Of a DNA stretch of 64,000 nt, positions 1 to 11,825 are shown piece by piece; positions within the stretch are counted from its first letter, which is position 1; the number at the start of each line of letters is the position of its first letter. The stretch is from Misgurnus anguillicaudatus (Eukaryota > Chordata > Actinopteri > Cypriniformes > Cobitidae). The notes beneath the pieces were generated by a model that worked only from the letters and a program-made list of their open reading frames with translations, was not told the origin of the DNA and searched no databases. The DNA lies in NCBI RefSeq assembly GCF_027580225.2, contig NC_073339.2:43957501-44021500 (forward strand), given 5' to 3'. A program made the position numbers and the translations under genes.

Positions 1-426
1 ATATATTGTGTGTTTTTTATTTTAATTTATTTACATTTTATGATTTACTTGTAATTAATTGTTTTTATCAATTCACGACCCTCCTGTAATTCCCTTGTGA
101 ACCACCAGGGGTTCATAAAACTCAGTTTGGGAAACTCTGAGTTTGAGGAACAAAATCATAAGCTATAGTAATGGTTTTATACCTTAATTCATGTTTTTCA
201 AGTGATTCTGTGTAAAACAAACCATTTTTATCCAAACGTGAGTTCTTATTTTGATTAATTATTTTTTTACATTTAAAAATCTAAATGAAATTAGATTTCA
301 GTTATCGCAAGAATCTTTATCTCATTTCTGAAAAATTTTTTTTTTTCATTTCACACCACAGCATATGTCTTGTGTTGTTAATATTTTCTTGCTTTCTGAT
401 CTGAGTTTTTGTTTCTGTATCCTCAG
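1..426. other. 3' part of an upstream pard3b intron
   Basis: AT-rich sequence without a gene, ending in a pyrimidine-rich tract and the acceptor ctcag at 422-426. A poly-T run lies at about 338-348. I recognise no complete repeat here. Confidence 0.8.
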
Positions 427-595
427 CTGATCGCCGTGTTCGACTTGATGGAGCTCCAGCAGAGGGCGACAGTGAGTCCTGGGGGAAGTGAGGCATCCGG
501 TCGCTCCAGCCCTGACACCTATGAACCCGAGCTCAGAGCTCTGCAACCTTACTCCGGCAGTGAGATTGAGGTCACCTCCTTCACCCTTAAATCAA
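427..595 (+). CDS. pard3b: pard3b exon: end of CR1 domain and start of the CR1-PDZ1 linker
   Basis: The acceptor is ctcag at 422-426 and the donor gtatgt at 596. The exon starts in phase 0 and ends in phase 1. It opens with LIAVFD, which corresponds to the last strand of the N-terminal CR1 (PB1-like) domain used for head-to-tail oligomerisation of PAR-3 proteins; vertebrate PARD3B has KLIAVFEE at this place. It continues into a polar linker rich in Ser, Pro and Glu and ends near SEIEVTSFTLKS, matching the GGEIEVTPSALK stretch I recall from mammalian PARD3B. The first exon or exons, with the start codon and most of CR1, lie upstream of the window. A reading frame runs on past the donor for 16 codons but has no support. 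Confidence 0.93.
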
Positions 596-1507
596 GTATG
601 TTTCTGCGATCCACACGTCCTATCAGAGCTAGCTGTGGTCACTAGAGATAAATTCTAATAACTTTTCAGTAAATGTATACATCTGGGATTGCATGAGATT
701 GAAAAAATGTGAGAGAATTATCAGATTTGGGTAAACTATTCCTTTAACGATTCCTTTAATAATGAAATATTTTTTTTCAAAACATCACATGCAAGTTCAC
801 TCACAAACAGAACTATAAAAACAAAACATGCCGCTTTATACCTCATTTAAAATAACCACACACACACTCTTAATGTTTTCTTTATTTAGTCCGTCTGTGG
901 TTGCTGGAAACGAGAGACACTTGTGCATGCGGTAAACAGCTTATTTGTTTAACCCTTTAATGAGTAAGAGGGTAAAGAAAACCTCAACTTCAACACAGAT
1001 AAACCTCATTCCAAGATTACAACTACAAAAAGTGGCTTAATAATAATTACACTAAATAAATCATGTTTTAACTAGAATGCAATTTGTTTATATTTATAAA
1101 AGATTTCAATCAATCTTTATATAAACAGCTTTAAGACGTCCTTTCTTCAGTCAAACATAACATGAGGTCATTTAAATATAAGATTATGTGTTTATCTTCT
1201 TATATGAAAGCCAACATGGCAAAGCTCAACCAATCATGTTATCAACGTGCCACCATATTTAAACGTACTGCAATTATGGCGTATCGTTTAATAAATCAGC
1301 TCAAAATAATAATTGTCATTTTCTTTTCTTTTAATTACTTTATTGATGGATATGTGCTTTTTGGAGCTTCGGTATGTTGGCTTCCATACAAGAAGATAAC
1401 ATGGCAGCATTTTAATATAAAATTATTAGTTTGTGTTCTAGTGAAGAAACATAAGGGCATAAGGGTAAATTAAAAGATGTTTCATATTTGGGTTAACTAT
1501 TCCATTA

Positions 1508-2740
1508 ACTGTCTAGATAATATCTTATGTCACTAGTAAAACCCCAAGCCCAACGTTTAGAGGTCGGGTTTAAAGAGATAATTAACAGAAAAAAATGAAA
1601 ATTCTGTCATCATTAAGGCTGTCACGATTATGAAATTTGTCTGACAGTTAATTGTCTAATCAATTGTGATGATTATGATGGTTAATTGCCTGATTTAGTG
1701 CTTTGATGATTAGGACGATTAATTGCCTTTTTTATTGCTTTGACATTTAATTCTCATACATGTTTTGTTTGTTTATGACATAATTTTCACACGTTATGAT
1801 TATTTAAATTAAATCTTTTGCAAGGCAGTAAATATTAATACACATAACACACATTTAAAAGTAATCTGATACTGTCTCGTTTATACAGGCGCTCCAGCTC
1901 CCCCTTGTGTTTTTTAGAGAGATTTGCAATCATTGTGGTGATCTGAAATCATCGCGATGAGGTCAAACATTCGCAATGAAACGATTATTTAATCATTGTG
2001 AAAGCTCTAGTCATCATTTACATACTCCAAAGTTTTTTTCCAAACCTGTATTAATGTTTTTTTTGATTTGCTGAATACATAGGAAGACATTTTGAATAAG
2101 TTTGTAAACAAGCAGATCTGGGGCACCATTGACTTTTATAGTAGGAAAAATAATACTATGGAAGTAAAATTTCATCATCAAATTAGTACTGTACGGGCTC
2201 TGCCGGATTTTTGTAACCACACGTACTTTATACTATGTAGGCCGGAAGAATAATGGCAGTTTATCGCAATGCACATGTGTCTTTTTAAAAAGTAATGAGG
2301 TCTATCTATGATATAAAATTAAACATGTTTGTACGTGTATGAACTCGATTGCAAGTGTAGCTGTTTTCTATCCAGTGTATAACTTTGATTAAATATCAAA
2401 GTTGCAAAGTTACTTTCATCTCTCTGGGTTCAGTGCCTTTTATAATGATCAAGAGAAAAGTCTTACTGTCCTGTTTTCTTATCTGAGACACAACAGAAAA
2501 TGACACATCAGCTAATAATTGCATTACTTCTCTAATCTTGCAGTCCCTTTATTCGAGCCACAATTTTATGTGAGTTTTCGTCTTTTTGACCCAGGAAATC
2601 ACTGAACATGTCCTTAACAATCCTTATATGAACCGAGAATTAGGATTTTCCATTTTCGGTGAACTATCCCGTTAAACTCTAAACTCTAAATGTTGGGCTT
2701 GGGGTTTCACTAAGTGACATAAGATATTATTTAGGCATTT
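1508..2740. mobile_element. palindromic TTAA-type DNA element, interrupted
   Basis: Sequence near 1508-1558 (ataatatcttatgtcacta, then aaaccccaagcccaacgttt) is repeated in inverted form at about 2684-2735. Inside this lie ends typical of a widespread fish repeat: a TTAA with agagataattaac at about 1570, and gtgaactatcccg followed by TTAA at about 2660-2675. The interior includes the strip near 2110-2170 that reads ctggggcaccattgactttt, common to this fish repeat family. No coding capacity is seen. Which pair of ends is the true terminus, and so whether one element sits inside another, is uncertain. Confidence 0.65.
1615..2010. mobile_element. hAT-like non-autonomous element with exact 8-bp target duplication
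   Basis: The element begins aaggctgtcacgattatg and ends with attgtgaaagctctag, which read as inverted, imperfect ends of the TAGGGCTGTCACGATT type seen in fish hAT elements. It is flanked by the direct repeat TCATCATT at 1607-1614 and 2011-2018. Removing it rejoins the host repeat as ctgtcatcatttacatac, the usual sequence of that repeat family. There is no transposase reading frame. A second, truncated copy of the same family lies at about 30050-30192. Confidence 0.85.
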
Positions 2741-2804
2741 GTGCATCTGGCAGACACATTTTTAGACTTTTTGACTTTTGCATTGCTAGCACAACACTCA
2801 GCGA

Positions 2805-3180
2805 CAGGGTTCCCATGGGTCCTTGAAATCCTTGAAAGTTTGTGAATCTGGGGATAAAATTCGAGGCACTGAGAAGTTTTTGAAAATATACATGCATAGA
2901 TGCAGGTCATTGAAAGTGCTTGAATCTATTTTATGCAAGATGTTGTCTGAAAAAAATCCATATTATAACCTATGTAGTGTAGGATAATATCATAAAAAGC
3001 ACACTGTTCGCTTTAAATGCTCATATCTTCTGTATGTGAATGTTGATTCATACCAAAATGCTTTTTTGCTTTTTTTTGTTTGACACATGAAAACGTCTCG
3101 GATTACGTATGTAACTGTGAATAAGCGAGATAATGATACAAGATCATTATTTCTTATTTTTCTGATAACAACCACTGCCT
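2805..3180. mobile_element. hAT-like fragment (cagggttcccat end)
   Basis: This stretch starts cagggttcccatgggtcc and is clearly related over its length to the element at 7863-8574, including gaaagtttgtgaatctgggg and the internal gaaaacgtct followed by attacgtatgtaact. No matching right terminus is visible, so it is a 5' fragment. It has no coding capacity. Confidence 0.7.
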
Positions 3181-4139
3181 ATACATTATTCCTTACATAG
3201 CAACACCCTGGCAACCCTACTTGCCCTAATGCTCGATACGTTGGCCAAATAAATGCAAACGTCCTCTCCTATAGGCCTTACTAATTTTGAATCCATTATT
3301 GTGGCTGCTTGCTCTTCCCTGCCCTGGCTAACCTTCCCATAATGCTCTTCTCTAAAGCCAGACTCCAGGCAGATGTCCCTCTGTACACCTCAAACACTGC
3401 CATGTCATTACATTACAAAAAGCTCACCGTCAGCTGCGCACACAATACTCGTCTCACTCATTTATCAATTAAACGATGCCGGGACAAAGGAACCGTGCCC
3501 AATGTAGTTTAGAAGACCGCCTGCCATAACTATAGCGCGTGTGTGTGTGTGTGTGTCAGCACTCGGGATATGCTGTTGAAAAGCGTCCGAGGCGACGGAG
3601 AAGTCAAAAAGGAGTCTTATTGAATCAGTCACACTAAAGAAAGGAAAAGCCTTCATGGGATCAGGGTTAACTTTATTAGCTTGTGTGTGGGGTGCAAACA
3701 GGAATAAAGGCAGCGTTTGAATGAGTTCATGCTTGGCCGGACCTGGGTTGACTTCTGAACAGTGTGCAGTGCTAATCTGGTTACCGAAATGTGTGTGTGC
3801 GCTAGGGTCTGATGTGTGTTAAGTGTGCAATCAGTATGTGTGTGTCCGAGTTATGAGTGGTTGTTGCAAGTTTTGTCCCAAATTCTGCACTGCAAAAATC
3901 GTCATGATCGTTTTATTTTTCAATAAAAATATCTAAACATTTTTAAAAGAAGATGCTTTTAGTCAGAAACCTATAAGAAATATTACGAAAATGCTTTCTC
4001 TTAAGTGATTTTTAACTATTAAGTGAGCAATTTTAAAATGAGATGTTACAAAATATTACACTTGCATTTATGCATTTGACACATGCTTTTTGCCAAAGCG
4101 ACTTGCAGTGCATTCAAGCTATATACATTTTATAAGCAT

Positions 4140-5010
4140 TGCCAAGATATTCAAATATTGTCATGATATTGAGAGATTGCATGGAATCGAAATATCGGAA
4201 AGATATTGAAACAGTGACAACAAATCAAGGCGCTGCCAAGCTATTGAAATATCGCCAAGCTATTTAAAAATGGCTAAGGTATTAAAATATAGCCGGTATT
4301 GGATTAATGACAATATATTGAAATTATGGATGCATAACGATTAATCACGATTTATCTATAGCAGAATAAAAGTTTTTGTTTACATCATATATTTGTGTGA
4401 ACTGTGTATAATAATTATGTATATATAAAAATGCACACATGCATGTATAATTTTAAGAATTTTTTTATATATTAAAGTTGTAGCAGAGGATTTTCTCGAA
4501 TTTTAGAAAAGAACCGCCTTCTCCACTTTTTTAAAAAATGCAATTGCTCAACACTCCTGATTGACAACTAGGAGGACCAATAGTCTTGATGATCCACCCG
4601 GAAAAAGAAAATCCTCCGCAATACTAATTAATTATTTGTATATATTATAAATGATACATAATAATGTAAATGTGTATATACACATGTAAACATTTCTTAA
4701 TGTGTGTGCATTTATTTATACAAAGTTATAATTAATTATTTGTATATATTATAAATGATACATAATGTAAATGTATATACACATGTAAACATTTCTTAAT
4801 GTGTGTGCATTTATTTATACAAAGTTATTATACACAGTTCACGCATACATATATGATGTAAACAAAAACTTTTATGCTGCTATAGATTAATCGTGATTAA
4901 TCATTATGCGTCCCTAGTCGAAATATTACAAATATATTGAAATGGTGACAATATATTGAATTAATGACAATCCATCAAAACGTCGCTTAGATATTGAAAT
5001 ACTTCAAAAC
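4140..5010. repeat. degenerate tandem repeat interrupted by a hAT-like element
   Basis: Short units of the form (ga)tattgaaat and gccaagatatt recur irregularly at 4140-4325 and again at 4918-5010. They are separated by 4326-4917, which begins atggatgcataacgattaatc and ends gattaatcattatgcgtccctag, inverted ends of hAT-like type. Inside that element a strip of about 95 bases (about 4630-4730) with aattatttgtatatattata and gtgtgtgcatttatttatac is duplicated in tandem at about 4735-4827. Confidence 0.6.
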
Positions 5011-5389
5011 TTTTTTCAGGTATATTGCAAACAGTACACACAAGACTTTATTTGGCCTGATAAGAGGTTGACTGTCAGGGGGCGGGGCTTAACCAAGTGA
5101 GTGACAGGTGGTGACTGCTAAATGAAGATGGTTGGAGTGGGGCAGAGGGTCACCGTCTCAGACAGTGGGTCAGCGACATACATTAAACCATTCAGCAAAG
5201 TGGAGGTTAAAGAGGTGGAGATGACACACGGGATGATTGACAGCATGACAGATGTCAGTCAGAGCTCAAAAGACCGCCCTCGCACCTGTCGCTACCACGC
5301 TTAGACATTTCTCTATAGACATGTCTGATCGTTTAAAGACTTTTAAAAATGTCACTTATGAGGGTCTATTTTGGATTGGGTGCTGCTAT

Positions 5390-5673
5390 GGGCCTCATTT
5401 ATAAAAAGCTGCATAGAAAACATATTAAATTTGATCTTACGATCATTTCTCAAGCGCGCACTTGTGATTCATAAAACAAATGTACGCATAGAAAATGCGT
5501 GAACATGTCACTTTCAGATATGAAATGTATAAATCGCAAATGAGCTTGAAATTGTTGCAAAAGTGCATACGTTTGTTTAGACCCTGACGTGGCACTAAGC
5601 ACTTTTCTAAGCAGTTTTTATAAATATGGACTTTGTCATTGTTTTTTTTGCGCACCCTTTAAAAATGAGGCCC
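5390..5673. mobile_element. short foldback element with ggcctcattt ends
   Basis: The stretch starts gggcctcatttataaa and ends with ttaaaaatgaggcccc, an inverted repeat typical of a small non-autonomous DNA element of fish genomes. No coding potential is seen. Confidence 0.65.
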
Positions 5674-6221
5674 CACCTTCGTATGTAGACAGCAGACAGC
5701 CAAGCTAGATTTAGAAACTGAGCCATTGTGTCAAATGACTGGAGGTTAAGGAAGATAAATGTACAAACCGTGGTAACTTTTAAAATGCAGAAAACATCAC
5801 GTTGCACTGCGTAACTATATCAGCTATAAGTTGATTACTAAAGATGTAATTTCTTTAAGTACTGCATACAACCTCAACTGCTGTTTGAGATCTAAGCGAA
5901 TGAAGATATGTGGTCGTTTTAAATTGGTAACAAGCGCAGCCCAATAACACAAACACTTTTAAACAAATTAGACGTGCTGCTCTTATTGACATGGTTAGAA
6001 AATGAAGAACCGGTTGAGCAAAGTTTTTTGCTGGATTAAGTTATCGATTACCAATATGACAGAATTACAGGCCAACAAAACCATTGATATCCAATCTTTC
6101 TCCATCTGTCTCTAGGCTTTCTGTTCATTCGGCCTCAAACTTCTTATTCTTATAAATAAAGATGAACTTAAATTGTTGAGATTTTTCAAAGTGAATATGG
6201 GCACACTGAAAAAAAATCTAG

Positions 6222-6285
6222 ATGTTGAAAGCACTGTAAGCTACTTTGGATAAAAGTGTCTGCCAAATGCATAAATGTAAATCTA
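6222..6285 (+). repeat. SINE 3' core fragment
   Basis: The strip contains actttggataaaagtgtctg and ccaaatgcataaatg, the conserved 3' part of a fish tRNA-derived SINE that is also present at 21165-21275 and 56191-56315. The tRNA-like head is missing. Confidence 0.6.
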
Positions 6286-7862
6286 TAATTAAAACAAAAA
6301 ACGGTTGGGGCTTGCTGACATCATCTGATGTATTTTGTCTTGGCAATAACATTGGAGTATCAATTTAGAATTCAATCAGGAATATGTATTAAGAAAATAA
6401 AGTCCTGTCAACTTTAATAACTTCCTAGTTATGTTACACATTTAACACCTCTCGGGTAACCGTCTGTATTTTTCTCGTCATGTCTCGCCGCAGACGATTA
6501 TAAACGAAGCACAGAGCCGTGACCGGCAGACGACGCGTGACTAAAAGAATGTGCCCGCTTGACCCCATTTCACATGACAGACCTCTTAGGGGGTCAAAGG
6601 CCAAGAGGATTCGCCCCTCTGTCCTCTGTCCCGGAACTTTTTTCCATGAGATGTCAAAGCAGTTTATATTTATAAAGTTATACCGTTATAAGCGGTTATA
6701 ACCTTTCAGTTGACCTTGGTCTTAAACTGTTTTTTTTGACTACGTTCAGCTGAAGGATGGGGAATTTCCACCGTAAATAATTTCGGTTGATGAAATCCAG
6801 GCACTTCCCTTGTAGAAAATCTTGTCCCATAATAGACAAATGCTTAGTGTGTTTGCATTATTTCTGTATCTGTGTGACCGCTACACATGAGCTCATTTTG
6901 GGTATTTATTTACTGAAGGGAAGCAAAAATGTAACTAAGATTAGTGATTAGTGATGCAAAACTTGTTTTTTGCTTTATCAGGGGAACCATGTCTATTTAC
7001 TGCTTATGTATTTCTAGACGACAACTTAGTTTATATTATTAGTTTTCAATGAAAGATTACCAGAAGACGAGACAAATTTTTTTTACATTTGTTACGACAT
7101 CAAACTGGTTAAAAACGTCCAAACAAAATCAGATATTTTCCATTTTGAAAAGCATAATTATTTTTGCGTTTTTGTTTTAACCTTCAGCATAATTACCGAA
7201 TTTATATATATTTATGTAAAATACTTTTAATATTTTCGTATTTTATTTTTTTAATATGACTAATGTAATGCCGGTGTAATGTTTTAACTCTCTGTATTTA
7301 TACAGCTGAAAACACACACTGATGGCATACTCCAAAACTAGGTACTTTCCTGGAAGGTGAAACCCTTGGTTCCACCCTGTCGTCCAAATAGCCAGTAATT
7401 AAAGGTTTTACCTAGAATTACATTTGTCCTTAAACATTTCCCACAGATTTTTGCTTGTTTTTGCAAGGGCTCAAAACCAAAATTAACACCTTAAATCAGG
7501 TTTGTGCAATCATTTCTCTTGATGAATGTAACAGAGGCTCTGAAACGGTACCAAGCTCCACCAGGTTCTGCATGTATTTGAAGATTGATGTGGTTTAGTG
7601 TAACAACATTACAGCTTTACCTCAACACTGTACAGATCCCGTGCCTTTACAAGAATACACAAGGAAGATCGGATAATGTTTTAAGCGTGAATATACTTTA
7701 TGAGGTCAGCAAGACGTAGTTAGCGGTTAATGTTGGAGCTCTTATGGTGTGGAGAACTGATGGTAAAGGGTGGAGTTGATCTCAGACAGATGTTACCGTC
7801 CTCTCTCACCATTAACTTTAAGCATGTGTTTGTTACTGTACATTTAAGACATCTACATTTAA

Positions 7863-8574
7863 CAGAGTTCCCACTGGTCCTTGAAAGTTTGTGAATCTGG
7901 GGAAAAAATTCAAGGCCCTGGGAAGTTATTAAAAATATACATACATAGAATACAGGTCATTGAAAGTGCTTGAATCTATTTGAAAGTGCTAAAATCCATA
8001 TTATTCCCTGTGTATTGTAGGATAATATCATAAAAATTCTAGACTTTTTAAGCACACATGCTAAACTGTTCGCTTTAAATGCTTATATCTTCTTTATGCG
8101 AATGTTGATTCAAACCATAATGCTTTTTTGCATAGTTGTGTTTGACAAACGAAAACGTCTTGGGTTACATATGTAACTGTTGTTCCCTGGGAAGGGAACG
8201 AGATGCTGCGTCTCCCTTGGCATACTTCCTGCGTCACTGTAACGCTGTCTTTGGCAATATTTCAGATAGCGATATACTTCCTGGCTCCCGCATCACCCTG
8301 TCTTTGTGGTATAGCCTCACCATTGGTTGAATTTGATATACACATTCAGATGCACTTACCCCTGGAGGCGTCCCCAAAGTGTCACCGCAGTGACGCAGCG
8401 CGAGTTCCCTCAAAGGGGAACTGTAACAATGTATCTTTAAAGGTAACATGATGTAACCTTGCTCTCACTTGAAATGTGTCCCCACATTTAGTCCTTGAAT
8501 TTGAGGGTATTGGAACTTAAAAAAGTCATTTAAAAGTTAAATAATTTGAAGTTAAATAAGGTGTGGGAACCCTG
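7863..8574. mobile_element. hAT-like element (cagagttcccac ends) with a second repeat nested inside
   Basis: The termini cagagttcccactggtc at 7863 and gtgtgggaaccctg ending at 8574 are inverted. Both are flanked by ATTTAA (7857-7862 and 8575-8580), part of a probable target duplication. Inside, about 8148-8455, is another common fish repeat recognisable by gttacatatgtaactgttg, tccctgggaagggaacgaga and, in inverted form, gagttccctcaaaggggaac with gtgacgcagc. Small reading frames here are by-products of these palindromes. Confidence 0.7.
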
Positions 8575-8834
8575 ATTTAACTGAATCCATGATTAGGGCT
8601 GTTGAATATAATCTTTTTCGATGCATCGCAATGCTAATGGGAACAATAACGGCATTATGGGGCTTTACTGGGGCTTTGAAGAAAAAAACGAAAAAGAGCC
8701 GCAACAGTAAAGGTGTGAGGGAGAAAGACTTACCTGTGCAGTAATATTAAAAATGCATTGCGATATCGGATTGAAGCAAATCAAACCGTTGACATAATAA
8801 TCAGAATCGAGTCGTGAGACCAGTGGCTATCCAC

Positions 8835-9358
8835 TAGCCTGGCTCCGCCCTCCGACGTGCTTCCGCTTAATTTTCATTTCGCTTCAGCAGTACGTCTGGG
8901 ATTGCTCTGTAGAGTTTCGTTTTCTCCTGCAAAAATCTGCAGGACCAATCAGCAAACAGATGTGGGTGGCTAAGAACGATGACGTTAAGGTCGTGCGTAA
9001 GTTTGAGTTGTAGTTCAGTAATGGCAGCGGAGAAAGACGTGAGAAAAGCTATTCGGTCCGTTGTTGCAAAACTGCCGAATATACAGAAGTTAAAGCGGGA
9101 GCAAGAACCAGGTTTGCTAAGTTTTGTTTGTCTGATTATTCTGACTTGTTGTTTCCAGACGGTTTAGGTGCATGATATACGTCACGACCACACGTTAGCG
9201 ATTGGCTTTGGCAGATCCTGAGTGACTCTGGGCAGATCCAATAGTTTTAAACTTCAGCAATGGACCCTCCTTAACGGAAGTAACGCTTTGCAATGGAGAG
9301 TGGCCAGACTCTCTGTACAAATGAAATGAATGTACGAGAGTCTGGTTGGACCAGGCTA
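8835..9358 (+). mobile_element. deletion-derivative DNA transposon with 9-bp target duplication
   Basis: The element starts TAGCCTGGctcc and ends ggaCCAGGCTA, short inverted ends. It is flanked by the exact 9-base direct repeat GCTATCCAC at 8826-8834 and 9359-9367. It carries the beginning of a reading frame (9021-9110) resembling the N-terminus of RecQ-like helicases that are repeated in fish genomes. The rest of the gene is missing, so it is a 524-base internally deleted copy. A 9-base duplication is seen in Mutator-like and some other superfamilies; I do not assign one. Confidence 0.75.
9021..9110 (+). pseudogene. N-terminal exon remnant of a transposon-borne RecQ-like helicase
   Basis: From ATG at 9021 the frame reads MAAEKDVRKAIRSVVAK and then LPNIQKLKREQEP. 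The part PNIQKLKxEQE is what I recall just ahead of the helicase ATPase core in RecQ-like proteins of fish repeats. After codon 30 the sequence turns into ccag followed by gtttgc, a possible donor, and the frame then runs into intron-like sequence with a stop at 9165. No Walker A motif or later helicase motif is present, so it is a non-functional remnant. The homology is from memory; a protein search would settle it. Confidence 0.55.
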
Positions 9359-9413
9359 GCTATCCACAACCCTATTTTTAATTAATTTGAACTTATAATA
9401 TAATACTATAAAA

Positions 9414-9828
9414 CTTTTAGCATAGCTCAGCATAATCCATTGAATCTGATTAGACCATTAGCATCGCATCAAAATGACTTAATAGTTTTGATATTTTTCC
9501 TATTTAAAACTTGACTCTTCTGTAGAAACATTGTATACTAAGACCGACAGAAAATTAAAAGTTGCGATTTTCTAAGTTTATATGGCTAGGAACTATACTT
9601 TCATTCTGGCGTAATAATCAAGGACTTTGCTGCCGTAACATGGCTGCAGCAGGCGCAATGATATTACGCAGCACCGGAAAATAGTCCCTTTGGTAACTTT
9701 AATAGCAGGGGACTATTTTCGGGCACTGCGTAATATCATTAATAAAATATCGGAACTCTTTGGTGATTTTTGAGCGTGATGCTAATGGTCTAATCAGATT
9801 CAATGGATTATGTTAAGCTATGCTAAAG
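9414..9828. mobile_element. foldback element (ttagcatagct ends)
   Basis: The left arm (about 9414-9470, with agcataatccattgaatctg then attagaccattagcatcg) is inverted at about 9775-9828 (with gctaatggtctaatcagatt). The central part is itself palindromic around gcgcaatgatattacg. A longer member of the same family lies at about 38926-39610, where its internal part is amplified. No coding frame is seen. Confidence 0.7.
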
Positions 9829-10880
9829 TGGTACCGCCAGACCCGGAGATCGACTGAATGGATTCCAAAATGGTAAAAATTAAATGTTCAACTCTAGTAA
9901 AGCTGGAAAATGAGCCTATTTAAAAAAAGCCTCAAAATTTGCACTGCTAACACAATGCTCTACCAATTGTGCTACAGAACAGACAGTTGGTTTGAGATTT
10001 TAATGTTTAAGTATGCCCACATAGTACGTTAAACTCTTTTATTACGTAAAACCTTGAAAAATCATGCTTTCGGTGTTATGTCCCCTTTAAACCATTTCGG
10101 CAAAAGTAGTGTTTACGAGTTTTGACCTTGCCGCCGTGCCAATGTTTCAGACTCTTACGTTCTTGAGATATCACAATGTGTCCACCCTTATCTCAGAAAG
10201 GCATGGATATCATCTTCAGAACGAAGACCAAGGACAGTCTGTTGGATAGCACTGATATAAAACTCCCCCATTGCGTTTTCCCAGCCAGTTTTATTTTGTA
10301 GCTATAAAAAATCGAGCTGTTTTTGATGGATCTAGCATCCTGTTCCCGGCGCTCTTTATGCTGAGGCCAGCAATGGCTCCAGAGCTTTGGCTGTTGTCCC
10401 TCTTGTGGAAGGCAAACAAATGGGCTTTGCGTGAGATAAGAGACGTTTTGTAAGACTGACGATCTCTTCCGATTCACAGTACTGTTGAGCTTTCATGTGG
10501 TAAATTCAGCAGTATTTGAAGTGAATGCATGTCTGAAATTAATATATATAATATGATTTAATGATTGCAAATTAAATATACAGAAAATTGCTGTAATTAC
10601 TTTATTGTACAGAATAATTGAAAGTATTGTCTGATTATTTGGCTTGGCCAATATATTCACCTGAATTAACTGTAAATTAAGCCGAGATGAATTAAATCAA
10701 TAATTTCTTCGCTAACAGAGCAGTACTTTGCTTCATATTGCCATGAGTTATGCAATTCAGTTTTTGTAATAATGCTACATATAATGATAATTATCATCGC
10801 TGTACCATGGTACGAGTGTTAGTTTAATTTGCTGTGTTAATATTTTTAGCTAAATTTTCCTATTTGACTCTTTCTATTAG

Positions 10881-10985
10881 CCACACCTCTATCGGTCAGA
10901 AGCAGCAGTGACCCCTCCCTTGCCCCGCCCCTTGATGTGTTTCCATTGGACCCCAAGGAGAGCAGCAGACCTCAGCCAACAGTAA
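10881..10985 (+). CDS. pard3b: pard3b exon: CR1-PDZ1 linker, with tandem donor
   Basis: The acceptor is ctattag at 10874-10880. The first two bases complete a Thr codon from the previous exon. The frame reads TPLSVRSSSDPSLAPPL and then DVFPLDPKESSRPQPT, parallel to the TPLLVRRSSDP stretch of mammalian PARD3B. There are two overlapping donors: gtaagt after 10981 (phase 0) and gtaaac after 10985 (phase 1). Only the second keeps frame with the acceptor before 20029, so I end the exon at 10985; use of the first with that acceptor would reach a stop after seven codons. An unseen exon between, or the alternative acceptor at 20054, could change this. The exon itself is well supported; its 3' end is not. 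Confidence 0.85.
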   Translation, partial: PHLYRSEAAVTPPLPRPLMCFHWTPRRAADLSQQ

Positions 10986-11825
10986 GTAAACAAAGATTTA
11001 CTTTGCTGATGCACACTTTATATTTGCATTCGTGCAATTGTCTGCCATTTTGTTTTTTAAGTGTTACTAAAGATGAAGGCCGATATGTTTGAATCCCAGA
11101 CTGCTTTTGTTTTGTGTATTGTCTGTCGTGAGTTTCTTGGTCTGTAATGCAGTCATGTGTCATAAATTGGCCTTGTTGGAAATATCGTATTTGGGTTTGT
11201 TTACTTTTATCTTTTACCTCTGTCATTCTTTTCGGTTTTCATCAGCAAAGCTTTTTTCTCCTCCTTTCTTTTGTTCGCAATCTTTGGTTAGGCTGTTCAT
11301 TGTCTCACAGTCTTAGATGTGGTATTTGTTCAGTGTACTTGTATTTGAACTAGTACTGCAGACAGAATATTATCAAATAACATATGTGTCTTTGGCAGTT
11401 GTATCACATTTTCTTTCATCTCACTTGATGACTGTTGCGTTTTTAATCTTTGGATCCAGCTCAATTGTGTGGTACTTTTGAATGCAAAATGCTTCACATA
11501 TACACAATCTCTCAGTGTTAAAGTATATAAGCACAAATATCAAATTGTAGACTGGTGCTGAAGCCCAATTTGTGTGCTTTCGCATGTATAATAAAAGTTC
11601 ATAGTTAACATTTGAGGGCATAGTATTAAGTATAAAGTAAGTCAGTTTTTGTTTCATACATGCATTTCAGAAAGCCATAGCATAATGTGTTGTGGCCCAA
11701 CAGGCAATCTACAGTTTACAATTTTTCCACCTTTGGCATACATATTTAAGCATAATATGTACTGATCTTATAGTATTTAAAGTTGCACTACACTGTAAAA
11801 AGAGAAAGTTTGATCTACTTAAAAC

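Larger units (their letters stand above)
596..10880. other. intron between the CR1 exon and the first linker exon (10.3 kb)
   Basis: No coding exon is recognised. The intron holds a palindromic TTAA-type element with a nested hAT-like insertion (about 1508-2740), a fragment starting at 2805 of a hAT-like family, a degenerate repeat rich in atattgaaat (about 4140-5010) interrupted by a hAT-like element at 4326-4917, a foldback element at 5390-5673, a SINE piece near 6222, a nested pair at 7863-8574, the helicase-fragment element at 8835-9358 and a foldback element at 9414-9828. The stretches 5674-6200, 6290-7860 and 9990-10880 show nothing I can name. Confidence 0.75.

Noticed and set aside
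1162..1473. A 103-codon + strand frame
   Set aside because: AT-rich intron sequence with no splice sites in frame, no domain and no relation to pard3b.
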